Shown: one piece after another, positions 61,901 to 64,000 of the stretch
Layout: the number at the start of each line of letters is the position of its first letter
Numbering within the stretch: the stretch's first letter is position 1
Assembly: GCA_964017195.1 (NCBI GenBank)
Contig: OZ024898.1
Location: 16,980,475-17,044,474, forward strand
Direction: 5' to 3'
Origin: Siderastrea radians
Lineage: Eukaryota; Cnidaria; Anthozoa; Scleractinia; Rhizangiidae
Length of the DNA: 64,000 nt
Program-made: the position numbers and the translations under genes
Notes under the pieces: generated by a model
Seen by the model: only the letters and a program-made list of their open reading frames with translations
Told to the model about the DNA's origin: nothing
Databases searched by the model: none

Positions 61901-64000
61901 ACACGTTGACTCATAATGAAGAGAATTCGTTTTTTGTCGCACCCGGCGGAAACTTGAGGAATGTACTAAGAACATAAAAATCATCGCAAAACAAGAGTTA
62001 TAAGTTGTCTCTGGCACTATCTGAAAAACTGAGTACTCATCACTCATAACGGAACGGAGAATTGCTAGTTGGGTGTGCTACACTTCGCAAGACAGGAGGT
62101 AACAGTTATCTCCAGCACTTTCTGCAAAGCTGAGTTCTCATGTCACTCGTAACGGGCAAAAGTTGTCTTTCGTCGTAGACGGCTCAAACTTCCACAATGT
62201 ACTAAGGGCATTAAATTCATCATGAAGTAGGAGGTATGACTTGTCTTTCGGAAGTCCTGAAAAATCAAATTCTCCAGTCACTCATAACGGAGAAAACTGG
62301 TCGTGCGTCCTACAAGATTTTTACTTGGAGAAAGTACAGGAGACATCAAAATCATCGTAAAACAAGAGGTATGAGTTGTTTCCGCCACTTTCTGAAAAGT
62401 TGAGTTCTCACGTCACTCATAACGGAGAATACTTGTTTGGCGTCGTAGAAGACTCAAACTTCCAGAAACTTCCAAAAAGACATCAAAGTCATCGCAAAAC
62501 AGGACGTATGAGTTGTCTCTATTACTTTTTGAAGGATTAAGTTCTCATGTCATCTTAACGGAGAAACTTTGTCTTGCGTTGTACAAGGCGTAAATTTCTA
62601 GAATGCACTGCCACTTACGAAATTCTCAAAAAACCGGCGACTTCAGCCGGGCAACTTTGAAAAATTGACTTATCCAGTTGCTCTAAATGGAGAGAATTCG
62701 TTGAGAGTCGTACCAGGCTAAAACTTGAAGAATAAACTAAGTAGATTAAAATCATCCTGAAACAGGTTGTTCATCCTACAAAAAGTAAACTTGCAAAATG
62801 TACGGGAGACATCAACATCATTATAAAAAAGGAAGTACGCGTTGTCTCCGGGACTTTGTGAAGAGTTGCGTTCTCACGTCACTCATCACGGAGAACACTT
62901 GTTGGGCGTCGTACAAGACTCAAACTTGCAGAATGTAATAAAGGCATAAAACTCATCGCAAAACAGGAGGTACAAGTTCCGTCCTGTGATTTTTGAGCAG
63001 TTAAGTTATCACGTCACTCATGACGGAGAAAACTTGTCTTGTGTCCTGCCGATATCGAAATCCTCATAAAACGGGCGATTTCAGCTGTGCCTTAAAACCT
63101 TTGAAAAATCGGGCTACCCAGTGACCCTTAATGAAGAAAGTTCGCTCTGCGTCGTACCAGGCCGAAACTTCCAGAATGTACTAAAGACACCAAAATTATC
63201 GTAAATCGGGAGGTATGAGTTGTGCCCACAATTTTCTGAAACGTTGAGTTCTCATGTCACTCGTAACGGAGAAAACTTGTCTTCCGTCATACACGACTCA
63301 AACTTCCAGGAGGAATAAGGACATTAAAATCTTCATGAAACCGGAGGCATGACATGTCTTTGGCCTTTCCTAAAGGTTGAGTTCTAACGTCACTCATAAC
63401 GGAGAATACTGGTTGTGCGTCGTACAAGAGTTAAGGTTGCAGAATGTAGAGGACACAGCACATTTATCGTAAAACAGGAGATATGAGCTCTCTCCGGCAG
63501 CTTGTGGAGAGTTAAGTGCTCACCTTACTCATGAGAGGGAAAACTCGCCTCGGGTCGTAAAGCGCGTAAACTTCCAGAATGTACTTCCGATATCGAAAGA
63601 AGAGTTGAGTTCTCACGTTACTCATAATGCAGAATACTGGTTGGCCGTTGTACACGACTCAAACTTGCATAATGTACAAAAGTCATCGCAAAAGAGGACG
63701 TAGAAGTTCCCTTCGGTACTTTTGAGGAGTTAAGTTCTCACGTCACTCATGACGGAAAAAACTTGTCTTGTGCCTTACAGGGCGTAAACGTGCAGAATAT
63801 CCTGCCGATATCGAAATCCTCATAAAACGGGCAATTTCAGCTGTGCCTAAAAACCTTTGAAAAATCGAGCTATCCAGTGACCCATAATGAGGAAAGTTCC
63901 CTCTGCGTCGTACCAGGCTGGAACTTGGACACCAAAATTGTCGCAAATCTGGAGGTATAAGTTGTGCCCATAATTTTCTGCAAAGTTAACTTCTCATGTC

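Larger units (their letters stand above)
57121..64000 (+). repeat. 135-bp satellite array, block 8 (runs off the window)
   Basis: The array continues to the end of the window without a further insert that I can delimit. It contains a recent internal duplication (57301-57648 against 58600-58947, offset 1299 bp) and a long colinear match in monomer order with block 2 (about 59870-62500 against 13440-17000). The LINE-target marker GTGCATCCTACAAAA recurs near 61544 and 62770. Confidence 0.95.

Noticed and set aside
10072..64000. Regularly spaced conserved words such as AGGAGGTATGAGTTG suggested a CRISPR-like array.
   Set aside because: The intervening sequence is itself homologous between units and the period is about 135 bp; this is a satellite, in an intron-bearing eukaryotic context.
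10072..64000. AGGAGGTATG resembles a Shine-Dalgarno sequence joined to a start codon.
   Set aside because: It is just part of the satellite consensus; the spacing is wrong, no conserved frame follows, and the DNA is eukaryotic.
10072..64000. Many open frames of 60-170 codons on both strands inside the satellite, with similar peptides.
   Set aside because: Similarity of the peptides follows from DNA repetition. Frames shift between monomers, stops are frequent and both strands are equally open, so there is no sign of coding selection.
10072..64000. Looked for a CENP-B-box-like motif in the satellite.
   Set aside because: Words such as ATTCGTTTTGCGTCG carry the TTCG part but lack the spaced A and CGGG; I cannot support a box.

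Overview
The window looks like repeat-rich, intron-bearing animal DNA, most likely from a cnidarian such as a stony coral or sea anemone. The pointers are a tRNA-derived SINE with a cnidarian-looking tail, non-LTR retrotransposons, MITEs, a spliced transposon-borne helicase, and no dense or operon-like coding. The species call is inference from family resemblance, not a search. I see no intact single-copy host gene.

Layout. (1) 1-8460 is a 4.5-kb unit present as one full and one partial head-to-tail copy, nearly identical, each carrying a 650-bp MITE; the second copy stops at the centre of a 34-bp palindrome. (2) 8461-10071 is unassigned sequence. (3) From about 10072 to the right end runs one enormous satellite array of diverged monomers of about 130-137 bp, all in the same orientation. 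It fills roughly 35 kb (more than half the window, on the order of 250 monomers by division). It consists of several monomer subfamilies that recur in multi-monomer blocks, i.e. a degenerate higher-order organisation.

The array is interrupted by mobile DNA, and most insertions can be delimited to the base by target-site duplications of satellite sequence: a 153-bp MITE (9-bp TSD, 12907-13059); a 5'-truncated L1-like LINE on the minus strand (15-bp TSD, 18114-20180); a 4.8-kb DNA transposon with about 70-bp terminal inverted repeats and a broken RecQ-like helicase gene (about 9-bp TSD, 30544-35346); a tRNA-derived fold-back element (10-bp TSD, 37283-37636); a 5' piece of a LINE (ORF1 end plus endonuclease start, 43441-44308); an unassigned 2.65-kb insert (45114-47768); and an 8.26-kb hAT/P-like element (8-bp TSD, 48860-57120) that itself hosts a CR1/jockey-like LINE tail, two further MITEs and several fold-backs.

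Interpretation. A long, same-direction, strongly diverged satellite studded with nested transposons is what pericentromeric or centromere-adjacent heterochromatin looks like in many animals. The satellite family and its mosaic higher-order structure are the best candidate here for something undescribed. The helicase-bearing TIR element is the second. There are no pathways or operons to reconstruct: genes in the window belong to the mobile elements and most are truncated or frameshifted.
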